Origin: Gnetum montanum
Lineage: Eukaryota; Streptophyta; Gnetopsida; Gnetales; Gnetaceae
Length of the DNA: 64,000 bases
Direction: 5' to 3'
NCBI GenBank assembly: GCA_015680685.1
Contig: MNCI01006839.1
Span: forward strand, 462,766-526,765
The position numbers were made by a program, and so were the translations under genes. Below, piece after piece: positions 12,571-23,215 of this stretch. The notes under the pieces are model-generated. The model was not told the DNA's origin. It worked only from the letters and a program-made list of their open reading frames with translations, and did no database searches. Position 1 is the first letter of the stretch; every line of letters starts with the position of its first letter.

Positions 12571-13565
12571 TGATGAGACGTGATATCGCATGTGCCGCGA
12601 TATCGTGGTCGTCTCGATATCGCATCCCATGCGATATCGCGTACATGATATCACGTCGTCCCCTATGATATCGCATACGCGATATCGCAGTCTGCCACCA
12701 AATCTATAAATAGGAGGCGAAACTCCCTTATTTTCCATCCTAGGCTAGAAGTAGGGAAACTCTGGCAGTTTGATCACTCCAGAGATAGAATTTTTCCATG
12801 TGCCCACAGTAGGAGTCACCAAGTGAATGGATCTTTATTCAAGAAGCTTTGTACCTGAACGCAAGTTGTGTACGGAAATAAAGACGAGCTTTGTGGATAA
12901 GCCTTGCAGTGCATGGAATAGGTTTATTACATGTTATTTCCTACCTGTTATTTATTACCTGCATTAGCGCGGCATGAGTACGACTTGATTACGAGCATTG
13001 ACGAATGTGTATGGCTAATCAAGGAATCGGCTGCTCATCATGATTAGTCTCTCTCACCCTCAACTCCTAGAATGCGGGATGAGTACGACTTGATTACAAG
13101 CATCTACGGATGTGTACGGCTAGTCAAGGAATCGGTTTCTCATCATGTTTAAGCTAGTTAAGTGCCTCAGTACAACCACTTCGAGCACATGCATTACGTA
13201 TGGTAATCCTAGTAACAATTAGCATTTGGTAGCCATAGTTGCATAGTTCAGGGTGTGTACGGTAAGTGGGAATGGATGCTAACGCGAGTTAATTTAGACT
13301 TAGTCCTTAGTTAGAGTTAGTTAGTTTCTCAATCCTTCACCTCATAGCATAGGAGATAAAACCAGAAAAGACCATAAAAATCATATACCTCGAACTTACT
13401 TAACCATACACCGTGACAACAACAAGTAAGTCTGGGAAGACAACGAATGATTAGCCCTAAGTGTTCCATTGGGCGTTTAGGCATTTAGTCTGCGGAGTTT
13501 GACCAAATCGCGCATGCTACGCTCATTTCGTATGGTTGAGTGTAGGGGTACCTCGCCACTCATCA
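12571..13565 (+). repeat. Gypsy 5' LTR, plus orientation
   Basis: It begins TGATGAGACGTGATATCGC and ends GCCACTCATCA, so the ends are inverted 8-mers TGATGAGA/ACTCATCA (one mismatch). The first 120 bp hold seven GATATC palindromes, followed by the TATA box at 12,705-12,712. A tRNA-Asp-type primer site and a gag ORF follow on the same strand. The length is 995 bp. Its partner 3' LTR is not in the window, and the element is truncated inside gag. Confidence 0.85.
12705..12712 (+). promoter_or_regulatory. LTR TATA box
   Basis: TATAAATA lies about 135 bp into the LTR, just downstream of the GATATC palindrome cluster. The same placement recurs in every LTR of this family in the window. It is the likely core promoter that marks the U3/R boundary. 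Confidence 0.7.
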
Positions 13566-13584
13566 TTGGCGTCGTTGCCAGGGA
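13566..13584 (+). other. Primer binding site (tRNA-Asp type)
   Basis: TTGGCGTCGTTGCCAGGGA follows the LTR end directly. A plant tRNA-Asp ends in CCCGGCAACGGCGCCA, whose complement is TGGCGCCGTTGCCGGG, so the match is close. The tRNA-Asp primer is typical of Athila-type gypsy elements. Confidence 0.8.
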
Positions 13585-13704
13585 CTAAGTATTTGTGCAT
13601 CAAATAGAACATAAGGGATATCACTCACATCGTTGTGAGCCTTAACAAACCTTCGGGTTAATCTAGATAAAAATTATATACGGTAAATTAGCACACCAAT
13701 AAAA

Positions 13705-14694
13705 ATGCCTTCTTCTCATAAGAGCAACTCACCACCTAAGGACCGTACACGAGACAGTCGACAACATAAAAAACATAATTCAAATCAACCAAGTCCTAAA
13801 CAATACAAGATAGTTTATACTCATCCCGATGAGTATATTCCAGACTTTACTTTTATCCTCCATCAAGACAAACAACTGCGATGGAGAGATTTGCAAGGTA
13901 ACGTTGTGTTACCCCTAGATCGATCAATCTCTTGCATGCTTTTTTGTGCCTTGGCACAGATTGGCATACAAGAGCTATATGCTGAATACGTTGTGGAACA
14001 TTTTGACATGAGGGATTATTATCCCACAGATGCCCAACGTATGAGGGACTTAAGGCAGGAGAGTCAACATACTTTTCTGAAGGGCAAAGCCCCGCACATC
14101 CTTAGCAAAATAGGAGATGAGGAATCCCTTATCACGGGTTCTTTAACAAATGATGTTCCCCCTCCTAAAGATGGTGAGGAGGTTGGGTATCAAAACCTAC
14201 GATCAACGATACATAACCATGGTTCTGATGCCCATGAACACCAACTGTTCATAGAAGGAACAACCACTCATGCTAAGGATGGGCACTTAGATCGTCACCA
14301 CGATCGGGGCCATAGCAATCGAAGAGAAGGTAACAAACATCGTAATGAAGATGGTTCCCCTTCTTCTTCCCCTTCTTCACATCACTCACCCTCTCCTTCC
14401 ACATCTGGACCCAGCCATCATGAACACAACGGAGAGGATAAAAGTAAGAAAAATGAAAGACCTCGACGGGAAAGTCGAGAGAGAGGACAAGGGCATGAAC
14501 GTAGGGAGAGTAGGGAACAACGTAGACATCATAGGCATCATGAAAGAGATGATCATGACAAGCCCCTACTCACAACCCAAAGTATGCTTGACATAACGAA
14601 GGCAGTTAGGATTTCCACAAGGCATTTAAAAGATAGTCGGATCAGGCGTTTAGATAGGCATCTATGTAGTGGATGTAATGATGTTTATTCTTGA
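13705..14694 (+). CDS. Gag polyprotein, 3'-truncated (gypsy, Athila/Tat type)
   Basis: This 329-residue open frame starts with ATG 120 bp after the primer site, as expected for gag. The N-terminal third contains KIVYTHPDEYIPDFTFILHQ, also found (with stops) in the E1 gag at about 36,060-36,139. Residues about 190-285 are rich in His, Arg, Ser and Asp with many RE/RD pairs, a basic region expected to bind RNA. The end, QSMLDITKAVRISTRHLKDS, aligns with the E2 gag just before its conserved LDLNHFPKFLGG segment. The frame then runs into unrelated sequence and stops. The capsid core and zinc knuckle are missing, so this is a truncated gag despite being uninterrupted. Confidence 0.75.
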   Translation: MPSSHKSNSPPKDRTRDSRQHKKHNSNQPSPKQYKIVYTHPDEYIPDFTFILHQDKQLRWRDLQGNVVLPLDRSISCMLFCALAQIGIQELYAEYVVEHFDMRDYYPTDAQRMRDLRQESQHTFLKGKAPHILSKIGDEESLITGSLTNDVPPPKDGEEVGYQNLRSTIHNHGSDAHEHQLFIEGTTTHAKDGHLDRHHDRGHSNRREGNKHRNEDGSPSSSPSSHHSPSPSTSGPSHHEHNGEDKSKKNERPRRESRERGQGHERRESREQRRHHRHHERDDHDKPLLTTQSMLDITKAVRISTRHLKDSRIRRLDRHLCSGCNDVYS

Positions 14695-15540
14695 CTTGAG
14701 TATTAATGATCTAATAAAAGCAAATGAAAATTGATGAATTCTTCTAAAAAAATATTTATCATGAGTTATGGTCTTCAAACCATGAGTAGAGAAAATAATA
14801 ATAATTGAGCATACCATGAGTAGACCATGAGGACACCACAAGTCATGGTTTGGTAAAACCTATAAAACTTAGGGTTATGAAGCTTCTGTAGATTGATCAC
14901 AATGATATCATAAATTATGGTCTATTTGCCTTATGTTCTCTTGAAGGCCATGAGTTGTGGTATTTCTTTATCAATCACAAGTCATGGTTGAGTTGTAACT
15001 GGCTACTTGATTTGATCTTTATAACCACAAATGATTGTTGCTTTGTGGTGTGATTATAAGTATACCATAAATTAACCATAAGTCATGGTCTAAAGACTAA
15101 TGATACCATGAGTTTTGGTTAGATCATGGCAAGAAAGAAATTTTTAAATCTAACAAATTTTGAGTTGAAATGTTAACAAAACTTTGAACTTTGATGTTAC
15201 CTAAGATAGATAATTAAATTGGAGTGCTAATTTAAGAAACTTTAAGTTTAATTTGAATTGAGTGTTGATGTTAAGAATTTAATAGTTGTTGATCTTCCAA
15301 TAATTGTGATTTTGAAATGAATGATATTGTTATTAACTAAAAATCTTGTTGATAATATTAACTTGTTTACGAAGATGATTGAAGGAATTAAGAGAACTTG
15401 TAGAGAGAGAAAATTATTGATTATGAAATTAGCTAAAAATAGTTGATTTTGAATTAAGAAAAAATAAAAAGTCAAAGTCTCTAAACAAATTCATAAAAAA
15501 TCTTTATTGCTAAAAAAAGTATCATGTCACAACTTGGTAT
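14695..15540. other. Unassigned AT-rich sequence with ATGAGT/CATGGT repeats
   Basis: No gene is seen. From about 14,760 to 15,130 the phrases ACCATGAGT and AAGTCATGGT recur about eight times in both orientations, giving many imperfect palindromes. This is where the gag-bearing element breaks off, so the stretch may belong to another element or to the LTR of the copia element to the right. Confidence 0.4.
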
Positions 15541-15798
15541 ATCCCTAAAGTATATAGAAAATGATTGGGGTCATATTAGAAGGATTTGAAGAGTCATTTC
15601 CTAATGAGAAAATGAAAAGATTTATGAAAAATAATGATGAATCGGAGCTAAAATTGATTAAATGCACCCATAAATTCAAAAATAATTTTAAAAAAAACAT
15701 GTTTGAAATATAGTAAAGAAAAGAGACAGTGATTTTGTGTCTTTTTGCTCCTTGTCTTCCTACTAAATCTAAGATTGCATTGTACACTAATATTAACA
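15541..15798 (-). repeat. Probable 3' LTR part of the copia element
   Basis: On the minus strand a purine tract (AAAGGAGAGAT, 15,799-15,809) is followed directly by TGTTAATATTAGTGTACAATG, a typical polypurine tract and LTR start. It lies on the 3' side of the copia RNase H, as expected. The far (left) end of the LTR is not resolved, and I found no second copy to confirm it. Confidence 0.45.
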
Positions 15799-15820
15799 AT
15801 CTCTCCTTTAGTGTACAATG
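15778..15820. repeat. Perfect 13-bp hairpin over the copia LTR/polypurine junction
   Basis: CATTGTACACTAA at 15,778-15,790 is the exact reverse complement of TTAGTGTACAATG at 15,808-15,820. The 17-nt loop holds the proposed LTR terminus (TTAACA) and most of the polypurine tract. Confidence 0.7.
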
Positions 15821-15829
15821 TAGGCTTCT

Positions 15830-18360
15830 TCCTCTTTTTTTGTTTCTTTCTTATTGCCTATATTAATGCAAAGGTGCTTATGCCTATAATGTAAGAAAGT
15901 TTAGTAAGTAAATCAGCCAAATCATTATTAGATTCAACATGCATTAGTTTGATATTTTCCTGCTTTACTTCTTGCTTAATAAAATAATATTTTATGTCAA
16001 AATTCTTTGATTTCTTATGAAGGACATGTTTATTGGAAAATTATATTACTAAGGTATTGTCATAAAACAAATGGATAGGTAAATGTATACAAAACCCAAG
16101 ATGTGGCATTAGCTTTTTCATCCAAAGAATGTGTTGACTATAGTTAGCCATGGCACCAAATCTACTTTGCAAGTAGAAAGGTTGATTGAAGATTACTTTC
16201 TAGATCTTTAATAAATCATATTTTTCCCATGAAAGATGATTACCCTTGAAGTTGATGTTCTATTATCACTATCTCCTCCCAAATTAGCATTTTTGTAAGC
16301 ATAACATTTTTCATCTGCCCTAATGTGCGTTAACCCATAATTGATTATTCTTTTGACAAATTTTAAGACTTCAATGAGAGCTTTCAAATAAGATTCTCTT
16401 GGTTCTTGCATGAATCATGAAAGAAGATAAGTAGAAAATTCAATATATGGTCCAGTATGACAAAGAAATGTGAGTGTTCAAATCATACTTTTATAGCTAG
16501 TTACATCCACAATAAGAGTGTTATCCTTGTTTTTAAGTTTGATGTTATGAGGAAGAGGAATGTTTGCTAAATTTTTTTCATGTTGTATTTTTCTAATATG
16601 TATTCAAAATATTTAGTTTGGTAAATCTTAATGCCCTTTTTTCTTAATCACCTTAAATCTTAAGGAAGTATTTTAATCCTCCAAGATCTTTCATTTCAAA
16701 TTCATTCTTCATTTCTATTTTGAATTCTTGTAATAGCTTGTCATTGGTGTTGGTGAGCACTACGTCATCAACATAGAGGGATATAATAATGAATTCATTC
16801 TTATCCTATTTATAGTATAAGGATGGTTCAAACATGCATGAAGTATAGCTTTTCTTAAGAAGAAATTTGTAAATTTTGTTAAACTAAGCTCTAAGTGTTT
16901 TCTTAAGCCATACAGATATTTTTTAAGTTTGCATACTTTGTCTTCTTTTTCTTTGATTTTGTATCCTTCTTGTTGCTATACCTAAAGTTTCTTATTTATA
17001 TATCCATTAAGAGAGGCTGAGTTACCATCCATTTTGTGCAATTTTAAATTTTTATGAGCTACTATAAAAGAAATGAACTTTATTGTTTTAAACCTTACTA
17101 TTGGAGCAAATGTTTCTTTATAATCAATGTGTTTCTTTTGTCTAAGAATTCTTGCCACTAGTCTATATTTGGATTTGATAATTTCTCCTTTTTCATTATA
17201 TTTTGTTTTGCACAACCACTTTCCACAATTACTTTCTTTTCTTTTGGTTTGTCTACCAACTCCAAGGTTTTATTCTTCATAATTTGTTCATGTTGCTTGT
17301 CCATGATTATTTTTATTCTTTAATCTTTAGTACTTCTTGATTATTGGTGTGCTCTTGGCTTAAAGTTGAGTAGGTAAGGTTTTTGTATGGATTAGATCTT
17401 ATTGTCCTTTTTTTATAGTTATGTCCATTATATATTTTTAAGGATGACCTTTACCCAAGGCTTAGCATTATTTTGAGTCTCTAATTTTTTATTATGAGAC
17501 TAGAATTCCTTTTATTATAAATTTTTCTTCAAGAAATATTACATTTGTAGATAAATATCATTTGTGCTCATTAAAATCATAACATGTGTATCCACTTTTG
17601 TGTCATAACTAACAAATATACTCTTCTTTTTTCTTCTTCTTTTTTGCTTTTTAGTTTATCTATGAATTGTTTTGGAGTTGTAATGTAGCATTAATATCCA
17701 AATCTTCTCATTTGATTGATTTTATGAAACTTACTATAGAAGAGTTCGTAAGGGAACTTATCTTTATTGTCACTGTTGATGATTCTATTAATAATATAGG
17801 TTGCCATGATCATGGCCATGCTTTGAAAGTTAGAAATTTAAGCATTTTTAGTAGGCATCTCATCATGCCCTGTAGAGTTGTATTTTCCCTTTCTATTACT
17901 TCATTTCATTGTGGACTATACCCACATGTAGTTTGGTAAAATATTCCTTAGCTTGTATAGAATTCTTGAAAGTCTTTATTGATGAATTCTCCTTTATCTA
18001 ATTTGATGGATTTAACTAGAAGGTCCATGGTACTATTCATAATGATATAGAAGTCTTCAAACTTGTTTATTGCTTCATCCTTAGTTTTCATACTTTAAGT
18101 TGAAGTAAATGTAGAATAGTCATCGACCATGACAAAAGTGTAATTTGCTCCTCCAATTGATGTGATTGGCATAGGATTAATGATATCAATGTGGAGCAAC
18201 TCAAGATGTTCTTTCTTTCTTCACATAGGCATAGTATGAGGACTATTGGTTTGTTTTCCTTGGCTCCAGATTTTGCATTTTTCTGTAGGAGTTTCTCTAA
18301 TTTAAAGTCCTTTTTCTTTCTTGAGATTTGACATTTTTTCAAGGTTGTTATAGGAGCTAT
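15830..18360 (-). pseudogene. Ty1/copia pol (integrase, RT, RNase H), decayed
   Basis: On the minus strand the order is integrase, reverse transcriptase, RNase H, which is diagnostic of Ty1/copia. Integrase: LELLHIDIINPMPITS and FVMVDDYSTF near 18,120-18,200, then GYSPQ*NEVIERENTTLQ near 17,850-17,930. Reverse transcriptase: ARILRQKKHIDYKETFAPIV at 17,100-17,190 and SLYVDDVVLTNTND near 16,750-16,780, so the YVDD active site is kept. RNase H: about 16,208-16,411, with LKFVKRIINYGL and HGKNMIY. Stops and frameshifts interrupt all parts. Gag and the 5' LTR are not visible next to it. Confidence 0.8.
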
Positions 18361-18799
18361 GATCTAATCATTTATGTCATATATCAAACTAACCAACATA
18401 GTAGCTATATCAAACTTAGTAGCTTTAACAATAATACATAAGTTTTCCATATAAAAAACATTCTATTTAACATCTCATTATGATTTTTATGTAGTTGAAG
18501 CCTAGTAAATATATATAAAAACTGCATATATACATATACCCATAGTAATATGTTGTTATCAATGATGTTCTCTAAAATTGCCTGTTTTTAAAATTATGTA
18601 ACTTTAATTTTTGCCCGTATTTTATAGGAAAGAATTGCAAAAAATAAGAAAACCAACATTTAATTTAAACACTGAATGACTATAAATACACCCCAAAACA
18701 TATTACTATCTATAAGTACACCTCATGACATATTATTAATATCATACCTTGAATTATAGAGGAATATAACAATGCCTTAAGTGTAATCAATGGGATAAT
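18361..18799. other. AT-rich spacer between copia remnants
   Basis: No gene or clear repeat is seen. The sequence lies between the integrase start of the copia pol and the left LTR of the small copia-like element, so it may be leftover 5' sequence of the former. Confidence 0.35.
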
Positions 18800-19363
18800 T
18801 ATAATAACATTGCTCTAAGGAAGCATTAATCAGCATCATCCAAGAGTCCTAAGGTAGCCAGTTATTCTAAAGAAAACTTAAGGTGGAATATGCCTTAATA
18901 TCCTCAAGAACCAGTAAGCATAGCATAAGTACACAACTCACGTACCATAGGTTAGTCCATGGTTAGAAGCATTACAAGGATGCCTTTATGATTATATAAG
19001 CAACTAAACCAATGTAACATCCACATTAATATACTTAAGAGCACCAACATCCACCTAAAACATTGTTTCCTTAAGAGAGCTATGACACATTCCTACTCTA
19101 ATGCATCTATCCCTAAGCCTTGCTCTATAGACAAGGGTGATGGCCTAAGCATCAAAGCCCAAGCTCCTATGGAATCCTACATATTCTTATGACATAGTAC
19201 ATCAAGAAATTAGAATCATGTAGTTCTTTGGTTATGGCCAAGATAACATGTAACCTAAAAGGATCTTCACACTTCTTCTTGTTCTTATTCCAAAAGGAAA
19301 ACAACTTCCATCCACTAATAAGACATGTTTTCCTACACTCTACCACACTAAAATGAATCAACA
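18800..19363 (-). repeat. 3' LTR of the small copia-like element
   Basis: It matches the right copy (38,670-39,178) along its length in the same orientation, for example GCTCTAAG...CAAGAGT.C.AAGGTAGCCA and the shared AAGACA.GTTTTCCTACAC near the right end. The inferred ends are T at 18,800 and ACA at 19,361-19,363. Confidence 0.6.
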
Positions 19364-20027
19364 TTTTCAAATCTTAAGTCTTTATTCGTACACCTCCTTG
19401 AACGTGGAGAGCACACTAGATATCAATGGTATTAAGCCACTCAAAACCCATCCAACAATTATTAGAAAAGAACGTTCAATGGCTAGGGTATTCAACTATA
19501 AAGCATGAATATTGAACTTAACTTGGCATTCAATTGAGACATAAGAGTGCTCGTGCAACCTAGGCTAAGGAAGAAAAGGTTAATGATTTTTCATACAAAC
19601 AATACCAACCTTTCTACTTGGAGCCAAATTATCTTGCCTAACATGCAAGCCATTTTCTCTACCTTTTGAAGTTATGTGAGAGTGTAGAGTTAATCCTTTG
19701 CATCTAATGGAAGACTACTTCATACCTTTAAGAGAAACATTTTCCATGCCTAATGGTAGCCTAGCACCAACATGAATAAGGATCTTTGGGACTTTAGCTT
19801 CACTATGGTAATCACCCAAAACTCCTTAATAGAGAGGGAACACATTTATTCACTAACCCTTAAAAGTGGTTCATCCCTGAATTCACTAACACCAACCAAG
19901 CCTATTTTACATCCTTCATTTTCTTATAAGCAACATTGTGAATCCCTTTTAGAAAATTGGGGCATTTCATCCCCTTAAGTATTTGTGCCTCCTCCTTAGA
20001 GACATTATAGAAATTTGTGCTTATTAC

Positions 20028-20183
20028 TTAAACTTCATAGCAAAATAAAGCATGTTCCCTACTCAAAGTCATAATAGAAAATGTATGCTTCCTACTCAAA
20101 GTCATGTTTAGGAATGTATACTTCTTTCTTGAAGTTGTTATCAAGAATATATGCTTCTTTCTTTCAGCTATCATCAAGCACAT
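20028..20183 (-). repeat. About 33-bp tandem repeat, in frame
   Basis: About five units of 33-34 bp, each ending near CTACTCAAAGT or CTTTCTTGAAGT, run to the E1 insertion point and continue for a unit after 37,153. Read on the minus strand they give an 11-residue repeat (SRKHTFSIMTL, SRKKYTFLNMTL), so it is a coding minisatellite in the interior of the small copia-like element. Confidence 0.55.
20179..20183. repeat. Target-site duplication CACAT of E1 (left)
   Basis: CACAT directly precedes the left LTR end of E1 and is repeated at 37,148-37,152 directly after its right LTR end. The 5-bp size is normal for gypsy integrase. Confidence 0.85.
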
Positions 20184-20789
20184 CGATAAGTGGCAAGGTA
20201 CCCTTACACCCAATCATACGAATCACAGGTGTTCACGTGTGTTCCCATCAAATTTTGTAGACTTTAATTACCAAGTACGCTAGAGCTAAACGATGAGTTT
20301 GTGTTTTTTATTCATTGTCTTCCCAATCTCACTTGTGAAATGCAAGTGTATGGTTAAGTGTGACTAAGGCATAAGATTTTTATCATTTTATGTTTTATCA
20401 ATTTGATTTCCTAAAACAATAATGAAAGTGAGAGTAATTAAATGCTAAGTGAACTATTGTCTAATCTAGCCTAACACAAGTAACCGTCCCCACTTCCCGA
20501 ACACATCTTGAACTTCGTGTAAACACTGTTGGGTTGTCAAACACTAACCGTTTCTAAGCTACCAAGTGTCACATGTATGTTCGAAGGGGTTGTGCTTGTG
20601 TATTTTAATTAATTGCTTAATTAATTAAAATTAGTTGCTTAATTAATTAAAATTAATTGCTGAATAAATAACATTAAATGTGAATTGCATGAAATGTGAA
20701 CTGCATGAAATCACAATATATAAATGCATAAAGAAAGAAAGTCTCAAGTGTTGTAAGGATGAATCAAAGAGCTCATCTTTATTGCTAAT
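20184..20789 (-). repeat. E1 3' LTR, first part (split by E2)
   Basis: It begins CGATAAGTGGCAAGGTACCC, a mutated form of the reversed U5 end, and matches 36,306-36,870 of the 5' LTR closely, including the run TGAAATGCAAGT and the (TTAATTAA)-rich patch. It stops at CTAAT, where E2 begins. The remainder is at 27,682-27,994. Confidence 0.8.
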
Positions 20790-21684
20790 TGATGAATCAT
20801 GGTTTGCCAGATGCTAATATTGGACCCCTATTATCAGACCCTTGATATCGGGTGCAAGATATCAAGTCTGATGAGTCCTGATATAGGACCCCTGATATCG
20901 GGTACCCAATATCGTAGCCTAGCTAGTGATATCGGATACGCGATATTGTGGTTCCCATGTGAGCCTATAAATACAAAATTAGGCACACGGGAGAGTAATA
21001 GGAAGTTAGTGTTAGAGTAGGATCTTTTTATCAATTTTTCCTCTCAACCCTTTCCCCTGTGCATGCCCGCAATGTGATGATTGTAATTGTACAGAACCTT
21101 TATTTGAGTGTAACGTACTTGGACACACACATGACTAGCAATAAAGATTGAGATTACTTCATCATTGCAGCATTCACTTAATTTTAATTGTTATTTATTA
21201 CTTTTATAATTAATATTTCTCTACCCTCATCTCCTACCCCTGTTAGTAAACGTGGAATGAGTATGACTTAATCATGAGCATTTAAGTGTGACTACTTGCT
21301 ATCCTAGTAGCATGCCTAGGACATGCGCTTGTTAATCCTAGTGGTAGTACACAAGGTCCAAGATGTGTACAGATGATTAAGGCATGGATGCTCATCGCAC
21401 TTAGGCTAGCTTAGACTCTCTTCACCCTTTCCCTCTTAGCTTAATCAAAGTTACTTTCCATTACCTCTAAGAGTAGCACTAGTATAGGAAACACATCATA
21501 CACCTCACTCTAGACTAAACCATATGTGACAAAGCAAATACCAGTCCAGGTGGGAAGACAACAAACTGAGATCAACGTGTAACTATCTAGATACCACAGC
21601 TAGCTCATCTATGGAGTTTGACCGAATTGTGTGTGAACGCTCATATTCATATGGTTAAGTGTAGGGGTACCTCGCCACTAATCA
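20790..21684 (+). repeat. Extra plus-oriented LTR at the left border of E2
   Basis: It begins TGATGAATCATGGTTTGC and ends CGCCACTAATCA (a mutated CACTCATCA), 895 bp. It has the family features: GATATC palindromes, a TATA box at 20,966-20,973, a polyadenylation-like GCAATAAAGATT and a U5 end. It is opposite in orientation to the rest of E2, and its U3 end forms the outer border of the insertion. Confidence 0.8.
20966..20973 (+). promoter_or_regulatory. LTR TATA box
   Basis: TATAAATA downstream of several GATATC/ATATCGGG palindromic phrases, as in the other LTRs. Confidence 0.65.
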
Positions 21685-21697
21685 TTGGCACCGTCCC
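21685..21697 (+). other. Truncated primer binding site fused to an inverted LTR
   Basis: TTGGCACCGTCCC follows the U5 end of the plus LTR and matches the start of the tRNA-Asp-type primer site. It is cut short and joined directly to AGATAGTTACTCG, an internal position of the reversed LTR. Confidence 0.65.
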
Positions 21698-22578
21698 AGA
21701 TAGTTACTCGTTGATTGTAGTTCTCTATCTTTCCACTTGGACTAGTATTTATGTTGTCATGTATGTTTTAGTCTAGAGTGAGGTGTATGATGTGGTTCTA
21801 AACTAGTGCTACTCCTAGAGGCAATGGAAAATAACTTTAATTGGACTGAGGAGGAGAGGGAGAGAGAGAATATAACTATGAGGAAATGGAAGGAGAGAAT
21901 CTAAGCTATCCTAAGTGCGATGAGTATCTGCTCCTTAATCATCCATACACATCTTGGACCTTGTGTACCACTACCACTGGGATTACTAAGCGCATGTCCT
22001 AGGTACACTACTGGGATACCAAGTAGTCACACTTAAATGCTTGTGGTTAAGTTGTACTCATTCCATGATTAATAATAGGGATAGGAAATAAGGATGAGAG
22101 ATATTAATTACAAAAGTAATAAATAATAATTAAAATTAAGTGAATGCTTCAATGATGAAGTAATCTCAATCTTTATTGCCGATCATGTGTGTGTCCAAGT
22201 ATGTCACGCTCAAATAAATGTTCCATAAAATTACAATCATCACACTACGAGCATGCATTGGGGAAAGGGTTGAGAGGAAAAACTGACAAAAAGATCCTAC
22301 TCTAATACTAACTTCCTATGACTTTCCTGTATGCCCAATTGTGTATCTATAGGCTCACATAGGAACCATGATATCGCGTATCCGATATCGCTAGCCAAGC
22401 CACAATATCACGTACCCAATATCAAGGGTCTAATATCAGGACTTATCAACTAACAAGGGTTTGATAATAGAGGTCTGACAACAAGGGTTTGATATCAGCA
22501 CCTAGTTAACAAGGGTCTGATATCAGCACCTGGTTAACAAGGGTTCGATATTAGCACTTGACAGACCACGATTTATCA
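21698..22578 (-). repeat. E2 3' LTR, minus orientation, U5 end missing
   Basis: It matches the reversed LTR at 26,972-27,681 and the reverse complement of the LTR at 20,790-21,684. It lacks roughly the outer 100-130 bp of the U5 side. It ends CACGATTTATCA, followed by the polypurine-type text TATCCCCACGACTGAATAAC. The TATA position is mutated to TATCTATA (22,344-22,351). Confidence 0.75.
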
Positions 22579-22919
22579 TATCCCCACGACTGAATAACAA
22601 CTCATCCTCAAGTCAAAGAAAGTGAGGAACAAGCTCAATTGATTATATAGTGGATAGGTCTAGGATTATTAACTGACTAGAAATTTATTCATGCTATAGT
22701 GGAGAATTGAATATGACAAAATTGGGACACAGACACAAAATTACAGAATTTATTAGAACTCATGTGGTTCCTGGTGGCAGTGGTTCCTCCATGGGTCTCT
22801 TCCCCTTGTCTTGTGCTCTAGGCTTTGAGATTGATATCTTTGAAGAAGCACCTAACGTTTCTACTCTTCTATCCAAGGATTGTGAGCCATCCATGCTAAT
22901 TTTCCAATGTTTGATGGAG

Positions 22920-23210
22920 TCAGCACTTTCCATGGACACGGTAGTTGTGGGAATACTTTATTGGCCTTGACATGTCATGCCACAAATATTCGTCATTCCT
23001 CTTCATAGGCTTGGGCCCTAACCTCTCCACCTTTTTCTTGGCCAGATTTTGTAGTGACAGGAGGTCCCTGATGGATGTTGAATGATTGTGCCTACTGCTC
23101 TGCATGTTCTGCATGAGGTCCTTGGTCTCTACCTTCCCCTTGGCATTCAGTTGCAACTTGAGAAGGTCCTCCTTGTTGTCCTCTTTTAGGGGCCATCTAT
23201 AATCACACAA
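22920..23210 (-). pseudogene. Remnant of the 3' ORF (ORF-X) in E2, large internal deletion
   Basis: The first part of this 96-residue frame (DYRWPLKEDNKEDLLKLQ ... NMQSSRHNH) matches the start of ORF-X in E4 at about 55,050-55,205. The last part matches, at the nucleotide level, the E4 sequence at 52,620-52,680. E2 has therefore lost about 2.4 kb of the ORF. It lies between the noncoding block and the 3' LTR, the place where env-like ORFs sit in Athila elements. Function unknown. Confidence 0.55.
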
Positions 23211-23215
23211 AGATC

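Noticed and set aside
12571-12700. Regular GATATC palindromes as a possible CRISPR array
   Set aside because: Spacing and flanks are irregular, the sites lie in an LTR promoter, and the window is plant DNA.
13705-14694. Arg/Ser/His-rich protein as a host splicing factor
   Set aside because: It follows an LTR and primer site and matches the E1 gag N-terminus, so it is gag.
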